This document shows, piece by piece, positions 15,412-21,935 of a DNA stretch of 23,324 nucleotides. Location: IMG/VR virus record IMGVR_UViG_3300010160_000230, positions 1 to 23,324 of that record. One strand, given 5' to 3'. Made by a program: the position numbers and the translations under genes. The stretch comes from a virus. Each line of letters begins with the position of its first letter. Positions within the stretch are counted from its first letter, which is position 1. The notes under the pieces are model-generated. The model saw nothing but the letters and a program-made list of their open reading frames with translations, had not been told where the DNA came from and searched no databases.

Positions 15412-16209
15412 TCATTCGTAAATTTTAACGTAATTCACAAAAAATTCGGAATACTGCTCTGTTAGGTTAGACTCAAAACCGTGACGAACTCCGTTGTTTA
15501 AAATCACCATAAACTTTTTATCACGGAACCATTTTAACACATCTTCTGATGTTGTTTGTCTAACCAGATAACCATCATAATAAATTTTAATAAAATCTTT
15601 AGTTACCCAACAAGATAATTTAAGGTTTTCAAGTGGGTTTATTGGGTGACTTCTAGCACCAGAGGTTTCTTTATTTTCGGTAGTATTAAAATGTAAGTTA
15701 GATTCTAATCGAAATTTATAATCAGAATTTAAATCCGAATACGCTTCTATTACATCGATTTCTGGGGGCCATGTATCATAACACCCTAACCATACAGCTG
15801 GCCAAAGACCCACACCATATGGAAGCTGGATCTCAAACTCATAAAAACCATACCCAAAGGTTTTATATGTTGTAATTAAACCAACTGAATAAGGAATATC
15901 ATATGTTTTGTTGTCACCAGTAAACTTTTTGGGAGAATAAATTTGATTTAACACTAATTTATTGTTTCTAACTGAAACAGAATCAAACCCGTAATATTGG
16001 TTTGGAAAGTCAGGATGAAATAGTCCCCAGGGTTGACCAATTCTCCAATTGGAAGGATCTAACGAAGAAAATTCATCATCAAACACCAAAGACATTTTAC
16101 TTTTATCTGGTTCCTCATCCCCAAATTTCGTAACACCCAACAAAGATCTTATATATGATTTTATGTATAAAAAACTATTTACGACTTTATCTGTTAACGA
16201 TTCTGTCAT
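15412..16209 (-). CDS. Glycoside hydrolase family 16 enzyme
   Basis: 265 aa. Typical GH16 order: LVFDDEFSSLDPSNWRIG (41-58), YGFYEFEIQLPYGVGLWPAVWL (in two parts, 120-141) and the active site WPPEIDVIEAYS (147-158) with nucleophile E150, Asp152 and acid/base E155. GH16 enzymes cleave beta-1,3/1,4-glucans or galactans (laminarin, agar, carrageenan). The N-terminal 38 residues are not a clean signal peptide, so the protein probably stays in the cell until lysis or is virion-associated. Its ATG shares a base with the stop of the holin-like gene (TAATG). A role in degrading host capsule or algal polysaccharide at exit or entry is likely; substrate cannot be told from sequence. Confidence 0.92.
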   Translation of the reverse strand: MTESLTDKVVNSFLYIKSYIRSLLGVTKFGDEEPDKSKMSLVFDDEFSSLDPSNWRIGQPWGLFHPDFPNQYYGFDSVSVRNNKLVLNQIYSPKKFTGDNKTYDIPYSVGLITTYKTFGYGFYEFEIQLPYGVGLWPAVWLGCYDTWPPEIDVIEAYSDLNSDYKFRLESNLHFNTTENKETSGARSHPINPLENLKLSCWVTKDFIKIYYDGYLVRQTTSEDVLKWFRDKKFMVILNNGVRHGFESNLTEQYSEFFVNYVKIYE

Positions 16210-16583
16210 TAGATTTTATCATTATTAATTTGTTCGTATATAATGGATATTTCGTTTGTTATAAAATCAAATGAAAGATTATATTTCTTAGACCACTGAC
16301 GAACTTTACGTCCAGCCAAGTAATGGGTTACACCACCTGTTAAACCATAAATTACACTTGGAATAAATATACATCCCATTATTATTTTAGCCCATAATGG
16401 TGGTGTGTCGTTAATCATAAGTGCTATTGCACCTATTGGAAAACCAAAAAACATAAACCATTTGATATAGGTGGTATAATCGAAAAGTTTTTGGAATGAG
16501 TTATAAACTTTAATTGTTTTGGAATTTAAAATCTCTTTGTGTAATTCTGGATTCATAATTTGTTGTGTTTCCGATTTTTTCAT
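16209..16583 (-). CDS. Two-TM membrane protein, holin-like
   Basis: 124 aa. Charged N-terminus (1-38), TM helix about 40-57 (IKWFMFFGFPIGAIALMI), a short loop (NDTPPLW), a second TM about 65-82 (AKIIMGCIFIPSVIYGLTGG) and a polar C-terminus. Size and hairpin topology match class II holins, and it is translationally coupled to the GH16 gene and two genes upstream of the endolysin. No specific family was recognised, so holin is inferred from topology and neighbourhood. A variant of the shared promoter word (TATATTTATA) is at 16598-16607. Confidence 0.75.
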   Translation of the reverse strand: MKKSETQQIMNPELHKEILNSKTIKVYNSFQKLFDYTTYIKWFMFFGFPIGAIALMINDTPPLWAKIIMGCIFIPSVIYGLTGGVTHYLAGRKVRQWSKKYNLSFDFITNEISIIYEQINNDKI

Positions 16584-16597
16584 AGTTTATCTTTTAA

Positions 16598-16607
16598 TAT
16601 AAATATA
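16598..16607 (-). promoter_or_regulatory. Variant of the candidate promoter element
   Basis: The coding strand reads TATATTTATA (G replaced by T), ending 14 nt before the ATG at 16583. Weaker match than the other copies. Confidence 0.35.
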
Positions 16608-16609
16608 GA

Positions 16610-16822
16610 CTAATTAGATAAAGGTGCTTTAATACTTGGGTGTGATTGATAGTCTGGTGGTAGTTCCATCCATTCTTTTGATGAATAATTAAATATTGAA
16701 CCATCATTAGATTCTAATATAAATCTATGACTCGCTTTGAAACTTTCAATATCTGTCCATTCTGACAATTCAATATCTTTAATGATGTCACCAACTGGAT
16801 TTACTAATTTTAATCTAATCAT
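16610..16822 (-). CDS. Hypothetical protein, 70 aa
   Basis: MIRLKLVNPVGDIIKDIELS... a small soluble protein with a beta-rich start and Pro-rich end (ELPPDYQSHPSIKAPLSN). No family recognised. It lies 39 nt after thyX, starting with ATG at 16822 and preceded by GATATAAAG, which only loosely resembles the shared element. Confidence 0.65.
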   Translation of the reverse strand: MIRLKLVNPVGDIIKDIELSEWTDIESFKASHRFILESNDGSIFNYSSKEWMELPPDYQSHPSIKAPLSN

Positions 16823-16861
16823 AACTTAATCTTTATATCAAAATCCAATTCGGAAAATATT

Positions 16862-17506
16862 TTACAAATCAAATGACTTTATTGTTAATTCAAAAGGATT
16901 TCCTTCAATATTTTTAACTAAATCCAACATCATCTGTGCGAGTTCTCTTGTTTCTTGTTGGGCGTCAGGTTTAATTCTTAAATGAAAAAGATGTATAAAT
17001 GATAATAAACTACCAGTCCAAATAAAACTTGTATTCAAATTGAGAGGTAAAATTGTTCTTGCTTGCTCTTTTGACACTCCAAGTTCAATTAATCTTTGAT
17101 ATGCGGTTTTACAATATCCAATAATGCCTGCTTCAATCTCAGATGCTGCTAATTGTTCTTCAATCGCCCCATCACTACCTTGTTTTGAGGATTTTGATTG
17201 TTTCCTCCATTCATCTATTGTTGAATAGGTGTCGCTAAAATCAACATATCTACCACTAATTGAATTAGCGCTTAATCCAACTTGGTGTTTGAATAATTGT
17301 CTCTCAACATAAATGGGACAAGTTATCCTGAACTGAAGTTGAGGATGTCTAAACGGAGATGTATGTCCGTGTTTAACCAAATAATTTATTAGTTTACCAT
17401 CTTTTTCTTCAAGTGTTAATACTTCTTTACCATAACTAACTCTTGCAACATTAACTATCATTAAATCATTCCCAAAATGTGATAGTAGTTCTACTTTATT
17501 ACTCAT
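16862..17506 (-). CDS. thyX: Flavin-dependent thymidylate synthase ThyX
   Basis: 214 aa, normal length for ThyX, which makes dTMP from dUMP using FAD and methylene-THF. HGHTSPFRH (46-54) is the conserved FAD/dUMP segment, YVERQLFKHQVGLSANSIS (in region 66-84) then GRYVDF is the signature region, and the C-terminal half is helical (LPLNLNTSFIWTGSLLSF, typical of ThyX). The usual RHR triplet reads KHQ here, and the signature seems one residue longer than the canonical RHRxxSxNxxSxRY. It supplies thymidylate for phage DNA synthesis. The start overlaps the end of the GIY-YIG gene by 8 nt (ATGAGTAA). Confidence 0.93.
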   Translation of the reverse strand: MSNKVELLSHFGNDLMIVNVARVSYGKEVLTLEEKDGKLINYLVKHGHTSPFRHPQLQFRITCPIYVERQLFKHQVGLSANSISGRYVDFSDTYSTIDEWRKQSKSSKQGSDGAIEEQLAASEIEAGIIGYCKTAYQRLIELGVSKEQARTILPLNLNTSFIWTGSLLSFIHLFHLRIKPDAQQETRELAQMMLDLVKNIEGNPFELTIKSFDL

Positions 17507-18284
17507 TTATTATAATTTTATATTTTTTAGAAATTATTTCACTGGCTTTGTTTTTAATTAACCTTCTTAACGAAGAATTACTAAGTGGGGAAATATTTGA
17601 TAATTTATTTATTGAATCCTCCTCCCAAATTTCATTTGTTAACAAATCAATAAGTTTACATTTTTTTGCGTTTTTTGTTGTTTTTCCTTTCCAATACCCC
17701 AATTTTTCTATTCTAGGGTCATCTTTTTTAGTTAAACCACTGTTCCATTTTTTAGTATTTAAAAGATTTATCATTCTTTTTTTCTTATGTTCTTCATCTT
17801 CTTTTTTTCCAAACATAGGGTTCTTTTCACCAATTTTACCGGTTCTTATTTTTTCAATCGTTTCTTTAGTATGTTTTTTACCTTTTATTTTTTCTATTCT
17901 TTTTTCAATAACTTCTTTTGTTTGTTTAAATCCTTTTTTCAATTTACTCATTCTGTTTTTTGCGTCTTCTGTATGTTTATACCCAAAAGAAGAATTAGAA
18001 TTGTGTGAGTTATTAAAACCTATTTCTCTATTATAACATTTTGTCATATCCATCCAAAATTGTTCTCTGTCTTTTAACTGATAACTTTCACAAATTTCAA
18101 TTATTTCAAAAGCAAATTCATCTTTTCCATATAAATCCCATGCATTTTGTAAATGAGGATTTCTGTGTGTTTTTTTATCTAAGGTATTCATATGTGTGTT
18201 CCATCTTCTTTCTATATTATTTGAAGAACCAATATAAATTTTATTATTTTTTTTACATATTATTTTATAAATCCCTGTTTTCAT
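17499..18284 (-). CDS. GIY-YIG homing endonuclease with NUMOD3-type repeats
   Basis: 261 aa from ATG at 18284 (MKTGIYKIICKKNNKIYIGS). Catalytic domain: GIY (4-6), YIG (17-19), Arg in IERRW (26-27) and Glu74 in DREQFWMD. Then DNA-binding repeats of the NUMOD3 kind: GYKHTEDAKNRMSKLKKG (101-118) and GKKHTKETIEKI...GEKNPMFGKK (135-161), and a C-terminal helix-turn-helix-like region. An in-frame ATG 54 nt further up (18338) is rejected because the GATATTTATA element would fall inside the gene and the extra residues are not GIY-YIG-like. Free-standing mobile gene whose last 8 nt overlap thyX; the likely homing site is in or near thyX. Confidence 0.92.
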   Translation of the reverse strand: MKTGIYKIICKKNNKIYIGSSNNIERRWNTHMNTLDKKTHRNPHLQNAWDLYGKDEFAFEIIEICESYQLKDREQFWMDMTKCYNREIGFNNSHNSNSSFGYKHTEDAKNRMSKLKKGFKQTKEVIEKRIEKIKGKKHTKETIEKIRTGKIGEKNPMFGKKEDEEHKKKRMINLLNTKKWNSGLTKKDDPRIEKLGYWKGKTTKNAKKCKLIDLLTNEIWEEDSINKLSNISPLSNSSLRRLIKNKASEIISKKYKIIINE

Positions 18285-18299
18285 TTCGGTGTGTTTATA

Positions 18300-18309
18300 T
18301 ATAAATATC
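18300..18309 (-). promoter_or_regulatory. Candidate promoter element for the GIY-YIG/thyX unit
   Basis: GATATTTATA on the coding strand, 15 nt before the ATG at 18284. It lies just downstream of the last gene of the small-gene array and so starts a new unit. Confidence 0.5.
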
Positions 18310-18354
18310 TCAATTTTGACTAAACAACACACATTCACCTAAAATAATTCTACT

Positions 18355-18609
18355 TTATTTCCCATTTGGTAATTTTTCGTTTTCTATTTGAATTATTTTA
18401 TCTATTACTCGTTTAGGTATTATCTTCATTGGAATTGGGTCACCCCCTGTTGTAGTCCAAGTATCAATATAGTAATGTCCATTAAATTTGTCTATGTATA
18501 TTGTATGTACTACTGATTCACCCATAAGGTTCATAGATGTTTCCCCAACTTTTAAAAGTTCTATTTCTCCTAAAAATGGGTCTGTGTAGGTTTTATCTAG
18601 TTTGTTCAT
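18355..18609 (-). CDS. Small array protein, DPFLGEIEL family, 84 aa
   Basis: MNKLDKTYTDPFLGEIELLK... Last gene of the array. It shares the block DPFLGEIEL-x-x-VG with the next gene upstream (86 aa), so the two are paralogues with diverged remainders. No known domain. Overlaps the upstream gene's stop by 4 nt (ATGA), indicating coupled translation. Confidence 0.72.
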   Translation of the reverse strand: MNKLDKTYTDPFLGEIELLKVGETSMNLMGESVVHTIYIDKFNGHYYIDTWTTTGGDPIPMKIIPKRVIDKIIQIENEKLPNGK

Positions 18610-18866
18610 ATTTCTATTTTGGTTAATGCTTCGTAAATTCCCTTAATCATAAACATTTCTTCCTTTCTTATCCACTTCATTTCACCTGAAGTATTTTTGC
18701 ACCAAATTCCACAATCTATACCTTTACCTTTATATTTTTCAGATTCCATCACATAGTAAACATTTTCATCGTTAAAAGCACTCATAATAACTCTACCAAC
18801 TTCTTTAAGTTCTATTTCACCTAAGAATGGGTCTTTATGTTTTATTATTTTATCTAAGTTGTTCAT
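18606..18866 (-). CDS. Small array protein, DPFLGEIEL family, 86 aa
   Basis: MNNLDKIIKHKDPFLGEIELKEVG... Paralogue of the 84-aa gene. Two cysteines occur in DCGIWCKNT (mid-protein). Function unknown. Overlaps its upstream neighbour by 17 nt, where that gene's end EQLR* and this gene's start MNNLDK are two readings of the same bases. Confidence 0.72.
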   Translation of the reverse strand: MNNLDKIIKHKDPFLGEIELKEVGRVIMSAFNDENVYYVMESEKYKGKGIDCGIWCKNTSGEMKWIRKEEMFMIKGIYEALTKIEI

Positions 18867-19131
18867 CTTTATTAATTGTTATTGTTTTGTAAAATTTTGA
18901 ATTAATAGGTTTACTAGCGTATGCTTCAAAATTCTTTAATGTTTTAGGTTTCCAAAAAAAGAATTTTATTTTTAACCAAAAATTAATCAATTTATTACTA
19001 TGCCATACCGTCACTCCATTAATGGTTGTTTTAACTGTCTTTGTCGTGTATGGAGCATAAATATAACCTGACTTACCTTCTTTGAATTCTTCGGGTGTGA
19101 GAAATGGTATTTCTTTATCTAAGTTGTTCAT
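18850..19131 (-). CDS. Small array protein, 93 aa, basic/aromatic
   Basis: MNNLDKEIPFLTPEEFKEGK... with a basic aromatic stretch INFWLKIKFFFWKPKTLK that may be membrane-associated. No family recognised. It starts and ends in the same junction type: its start MNNLDK overlaps the previous gene's end NEQLR* by 17 nt, and its own end DEQLR* overlaps the next start by 17 nt. Confidence 0.7.
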   Translation of the reverse strand: MNNLDKEIPFLTPEEFKEGKSGYIYAPYTTKTVKTTINGVTVWHSNKLINFWLKIKFFFWKPKTLKNFEAYASKPINSKFYKTITINKDEQLR

Positions 19132-19483
19132 TTATTGCCTCCTTTACTTGAATTGTATCAATATATGTTTTTAATAAGTTTGCCGCTCGTAGATTAGGTC
19201 TACCTCTCTCTACTGTAAATTTATATTTTTCGAAAAAATATTTCAGATTTTCAATATCTGATAATTCGGCACCAGGTAATGAAACTTCAGCATCTTTGTT
19301 ATCAAAAATCCAATCCTTTTGGTAAGGCAGGTCTTTATTTTCATCCTCTTTTAATAAATCTTTTAGCCGTTTAATTTCAGCGATTACATCATCACCTAAT
19401 TCGATTTTAGACATCACTGATAAGTTTATTACTTGAGATTCTAATACTTTGATTAGCTCGTCTTTTGCTTCTTCTTTATTCAT
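19115..19483 (-). CDS. Small array protein, 122 aa, helical
   Basis: MNKEEAKDELIKVLESQVIN... a mostly helical, charged sequence with no recognised domain. The start shares the ATGAATAA junction used across the array (8-nt overlap), while the end (AINEQLR*) uses the second junction type. It therefore marks the border between the two junction classes. Confidence 0.72.
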   Translation of the reverse strand: MNKEEAKDELIKVLESQVINLSVMSKIELGDDVIAEIKRLKDLLKEDENKDLPYQKDWIFDNKDAEVSLPGAELSDIENLKYFFEKYKFTVERGRPNLRAANLLKTYIDTIQVKEAINEQLR

Positions 19484-19841
19484 AACTTGTTATTGTTTTA
19501 TTGTTGTATGTTATTGTGATTAATTTGGTTGGGATGTTTAACCCGACATAATCAACTTTGAGTAAATCATCAAATGACTTGGCCTCACCTTCTTTCATAT
19601 AATGTTTACCATAATACTCCATTCGCTCTACTGTACTCAACTCCCTCTCCTCAATCTTTAATCCCCGCCTTTCAGAGAACTCTGTATCGGTTTTGCATTT
19701 GTTGATGAATCCACCTCTAGTTAATATCCCTTCCCCATTTAATATCGGTTTACCACTAACAGATGGAACCGCATTATCATAAAACCATTTAGTATATTCT
19801 TGACCAACCAACTCAATAAGACCTTCTTGTTCTTTATTCAT
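19476..19841 (-). CDS. MNKEQ-family cassette protein, 121 aa
   Basis: Canonical member of the array family: N-terminal MNKEQEGLIELVG, core KTDTEFSERRGLKIEERELS in mid-protein, C-terminal NIPTKLITITYNNKTITSYE. The stretches between these conserved blocks differ strongly from those of the paralogues. No known domain, TM helix or signal peptide. 8-nt overlaps (ATGAATAA) with the genes on both sides. Confidence 0.78.
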   Translation of the reverse strand: MNKEQEGLIELVGQEYTKWFYDNAVPSVSGKPILNGEGILTRGGFINKCKTDTEFSERRGLKIEERELSTVERMEYYGKHYMKEGEAKSFDDLLKVDYVGLNIPTKLITITYNNKTITSYE

Positions 19842-20229
19842 AACTTTCTATTGTTTTATCGTTGTATGTTATTGTGATTGCTCGTGTAGGACAATTTGGT
19901 CTCATACCAAAAAAAATATCAGAACCAGAATGTTCAAACCACATATTATTATCTTCAGAATAATAATAATAAGAATTACCATTTTTTTTCCACTTATTAT
20001 TTGGTTTAATATGTTTATAATAATATTCTACTATCTCATCATCACTCAACTCTCTTTCCTCAATCTTTAATCCCCAATATTCCCTAAAATCTTTATTGAA
20101 ATTAGATTCTTTCATGAATTCAGATTTTGTCATAACTTTTCTAACATAACCCTCAGGTCTATTATTTTCAATGGATTTAACGAAATTCTCATACGCCTCA
20201 TCTAATAATTCTTCTTGTTCTTTATTCAT
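19834..20229 (-). CDS. MNKEQ-family cassette protein, 131 aa
   Basis: MNKEQEELLDEAYENFVKSI at the N-terminus, core FREYWGLKIEERELSDDEIV, end CPTRAITITYNDKTIESYE. The longest canonical copy; its variable segment includes a Tyr/Asn/Lys-rich insert (KPNNKWKKNGNSYYYYSEDN). Overlaps both neighbours by 8 nt. Function unknown. Confidence 0.78.
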   Translation of the reverse strand: MNKEQEELLDEAYENFVKSIENNRPEGYVRKVMTKSEFMKESNFNKDFREYWGLKIEERELSDDEIVEYYYKHIKPNNKWKKNGNSYYYYSEDNNMWFEHSGSDIFFGMRPNCPTRAITITYNDKTIESYE

Positions 20230-20428
20230 TGCTTACTTTTTTAAATAATGGGAATCTACCGTGAGGGACTTGCCATTCTTTTCCTGTTTCAATATTTTTT
20301 AATAGGTGTTTATCATCACCTAAATTTTTTATATATTTCATTTCCGTTTGACTCCATTTACCAATAAACTCATCACCCTCAGATAATTCACATAATTTAA
20401 CGGCATTTTCTTCGTAATTATTTTTCAT
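20222..20428 (-). CDS. Orphan array protein, 68 aa
   Basis: MKNNYEENAVKLCELSEGDE... lacks the family core. Parts such as GDEFIGKWSQTEMKYIKN and LLKNIETGKEWQVPHG look like a small beta-barrel. Inserted between two canonical cassettes; its start uses the shared GTTATGA junction in a shifted position (11-nt overlap) and its end (SNE*) overlaps the next start by 8 nt. Confidence 0.7.
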   Translation of the reverse strand: MKNNYEENAVKLCELSEGDEFIGKWSQTEMKYIKNLGDDKHLLKNIETGKEWQVPHGRFPLFKKVSNE

Positions 20429-20771
20429 AACTCGTTATTGTTTTATCGTTGTATGTTATTGTGATTACTCTGCGTGGGATATTAAAATCATCTAAAAAGC
20501 GATGTGAAGGTAATGCCATTCTATCCCAAGGAAATTGTTTATCTTTTGGATAATAATCAAAACGGATACGCCACCTTTCTTCTTCACTTAACTCTCGTTC
20601 CTCAATCTTTAATCCCCACCTTTCAGAGAACTCTGTATCGGATTTACATTTGTCGATGAACATTTCTTTTGGTGATAATGTTCCATGAAATCCATGTCCC
20701 ATCATTATTTCAGTTTTGTTCTTATAATTCTCATACGCCTCATCCAATAATTCTTGTTGTTCTTTATTCAT
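20418..20771 (-). CDS. MNKEQ-family cassette protein, 117 aa
   Basis: MNKEQQELLDEAYENYKNKT, then a variable part, core KSDTEFSERWGLKIEERELS, second variable part (RIRFDYYPKDKQFPWDRMAL), end NIPRRVITITYNDKTITSYEK. One extra residue before the stop because the next gene starts MKNN (GAAAAATAA). The start overlaps the upstream 52-aa gene's TGA by 4 nt. Confidence 0.78.
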   Translation of the reverse strand: MNKEQQELLDEAYENYKNKTEIMMGHGFHGTLSPKEMFIDKCKSDTEFSERWGLKIEERELSEEERWRIRFDYYPKDKQFPWDRMALPSHRFLDDFNIPRRVITITYNDKTITSYEK

Positions 20772-20926
20772 AACTTTCTATTGTTTTTTATAAAAATAGG
20801 TTTGCCTTCCACATCAAATTCTTTGAATGATATAGGTAATTTCATTTCTAAAACTTTAATATAAGGGTAAAACATATATCCTCTATCAACATTACCTTTT
20901 TTACCAATTAAAATTTTATCATTCAT
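20768..20926 (-). CDS. Small orphan array protein, 52 aa
   Basis: ATG at 20926 (MNDKILIGKKGNVDRGYMFY) to TGA at 20768, ending IFIKNNRKL. The last bases, AAACAATAGAAAGTTATGA, are the usual junction DNA, normally read as TIESYE, but here in another frame so that it stops at TGA within ATGA. It overlaps the upstream gene by 8 nt (ATGAATGA) and the next by 4 nt. Without it there would be a 147-nt gap in an otherwise gapless array, which supports it as real. Confidence 0.72.
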   Translation of the reverse strand: MNDKILIGKKGNVDRGYMFYPYIKVLEMKLPISFKEFDVEGKPIFIKNNRKL

Positions 20927-21200
20927 AACTTTCTATTGTTTTATAACTATCAAATTTTAACCATACCTCATCTTCATTTAGATTTAGTATTGGGTAACAA
21001 TTAATTAAAGTACCTGATTCACATATTTGTTTATATTCAATATCTTCAGTGTAATCTGATTTTGGCATACTAAACCTATTATGTTTTTTTTGCCATTTAT
21101 AAAAAAATATCACATCTTGTTCTTCAGATAGAGGTATAATAAATTTTCTTTCATCATTATATCTACCCTCAAACCATTTTTCATTAATTTTTATTTTCAT
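20919..21200 (-). CDS. Array protein, 93 aa, hybrid ends
   Basis: MKIKINEKWFEGRYNDERKF... no GLKIEERELS core. Only the last residues, YKTIESYE, are shared with the MNKEQ family, so an unrelated body has the standard 3' junction. The start (MKIKIN) overlaps the upstream gene's end ESYENKN* by 17 nt. Function unknown. Confidence 0.72.
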   Translation of the reverse strand: MKIKINEKWFEGRYNDERKFIIPLSEEQDVIFFYKWQKKHNRFSMPKSDYTEDIEYKQICESGTLINCYPILNLNEDEVWLKFDSYKTIESYE

Positions 21201-21546
21201 AACTTTCTATTATAGTTTTTTTGTATGTTATTGTGATTAGTTTGGTTGGGATTTTATAAGGTGTGTTATCTACATTAGTAGGAACCATCATATTAGATAA
21301 AAGACCGTATTTTTCTTTCCATATTGGGAGAGCTATTTTATACCTTTCTTCCAAACTCAACTCTCGTTCTTCAACCTTTAATCCCCACTTTTCACTGAAC
21401 TCTGTATCGGTTTTGATTAATCTGATAAATTCTTCTTTGTTTGGAACATAGTATCCAGTGTAATCTTCTTTACCTGAATGTTCATTATACCACTTTTCAA
21501 AGTTCTCATAAGCCTCATCCAATAATTCTTGTTGTTCTTTATTCAT
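21184..21546 (-). CDS. MNKEQ-family cassette protein, 120 aa
   Basis: MNKEQQELLDEAYENFEKWY, core KTDTEFSEKWGLKVEERELS, end KIPTKLITITYKKTIIESYE plus NKN. The three-residue tail arises because the following gene starts with MKIKIN instead of MNKEQ, so the stop lies further on. Overlaps 8 nt upstream and 17 nt downstream. Confidence 0.78.
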   Translation of the reverse strand: MNKEQQELLDEAYENFEKWYNEHSGKEDYTGYYVPNKEEFIRLIKTDTEFSEKWGLKVEERELSLEERYKIALPIWKEKYGLLSNMMVPTNVDNTPYKIPTKLITITYKKTIIESYENKN

Positions 21547-21736
21547 AACTTTCTAATTTAATCATTGCAAAATATTCAAAATCTGATATAGCGAATTCTT
21601 CTGTTCTACCAGGTGTAGAATTTAGGTATTCAACAATCACCTTATCTTTTGTTACATCTTTAACAATCATTGATACAGGTGCCAATGACCCTAAATCTAA
21701 ATTGAATTCTTTCCCAATTAGTTCTTCTTTATTCAT
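21539..21736 (-). CDS. Array protein, 65 aa, hybrid ends
   Basis: Starts MNKEELIGKEFNLDLGSLAP and ends FAMIKLESYE, but the body is unrelated to the family and lacks the core. The middle (VSMIVKDVTKDKVIVEYL) is beta-rich, like a small Sm/SH3-type barrel. Overlaps both neighbours by 8 nt (ATGAATAA). Confidence 0.72.
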   Translation of the reverse strand: MNKEELIGKEFNLDLGSLAPVSMIVKDVTKDKVIVEYLNSTPGRTEEFAISDFEYFAMIKLESYE

Positions 21737-21935
21737 CTGTTCCTAAGTTTTTTAATCCTTTAATAGCCTCCTTATTAAACTCTAAGGCAAAATCTCGCTC
21801 AATCATATTGATAAGAGCCTGTTCAGCATCTAACTTTCCATTGGTAGTTGCCATTTCAATACAGTCATCATCAGTTTTTTCACCCCAAAACATCATATTT
21901 CGGAGTAATACATTTCCATCAATATTAATTTTCAT
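21729..21935 (-). CDS. Orphan array protein, 68 aa, helical
   Basis: MKINIDGNVLLRNMMFWGEK... helical and acidic, ending KGLKNLGTDE*. Shares no domain with the family; only its junctions fit: start in an 11-nt overlap (ESYEN*/MKIN), end in an 8-nt ATGAATAA overlap. Function unknown. Confidence 0.7.
   Translation of the reverse strand: MKINIDGNVLLRNMMFWGEKTDDDCIEMATTNGKLDAEQALINMIERDFALEFNKEAIKGLKNLGTDE

Noticed and set aside
17479-18036. Long hydrophobic open frame on the plus strand (185 codons)
   Set aside because: It is the antisense of the clear GIY-YIG gene; the Phe/Leu/Ile richness arises from reading the complement of Lys/Glu codons.
16862-18284. Group I intron in thyX carrying the GIY-YIG gene
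   Set aside because: The ThyX frame is continuous and complete, and the nuclease gene is outside it, overlapping only 8 nt.
18289-18332. Inverted repeat GTGTGTT...AACACAC flanking the GIY-YIG promoter element
   Set aside because: Only 7 bp with a loop of about 30 nt in AT-rich DNA; could be chance and has no supporting copy.
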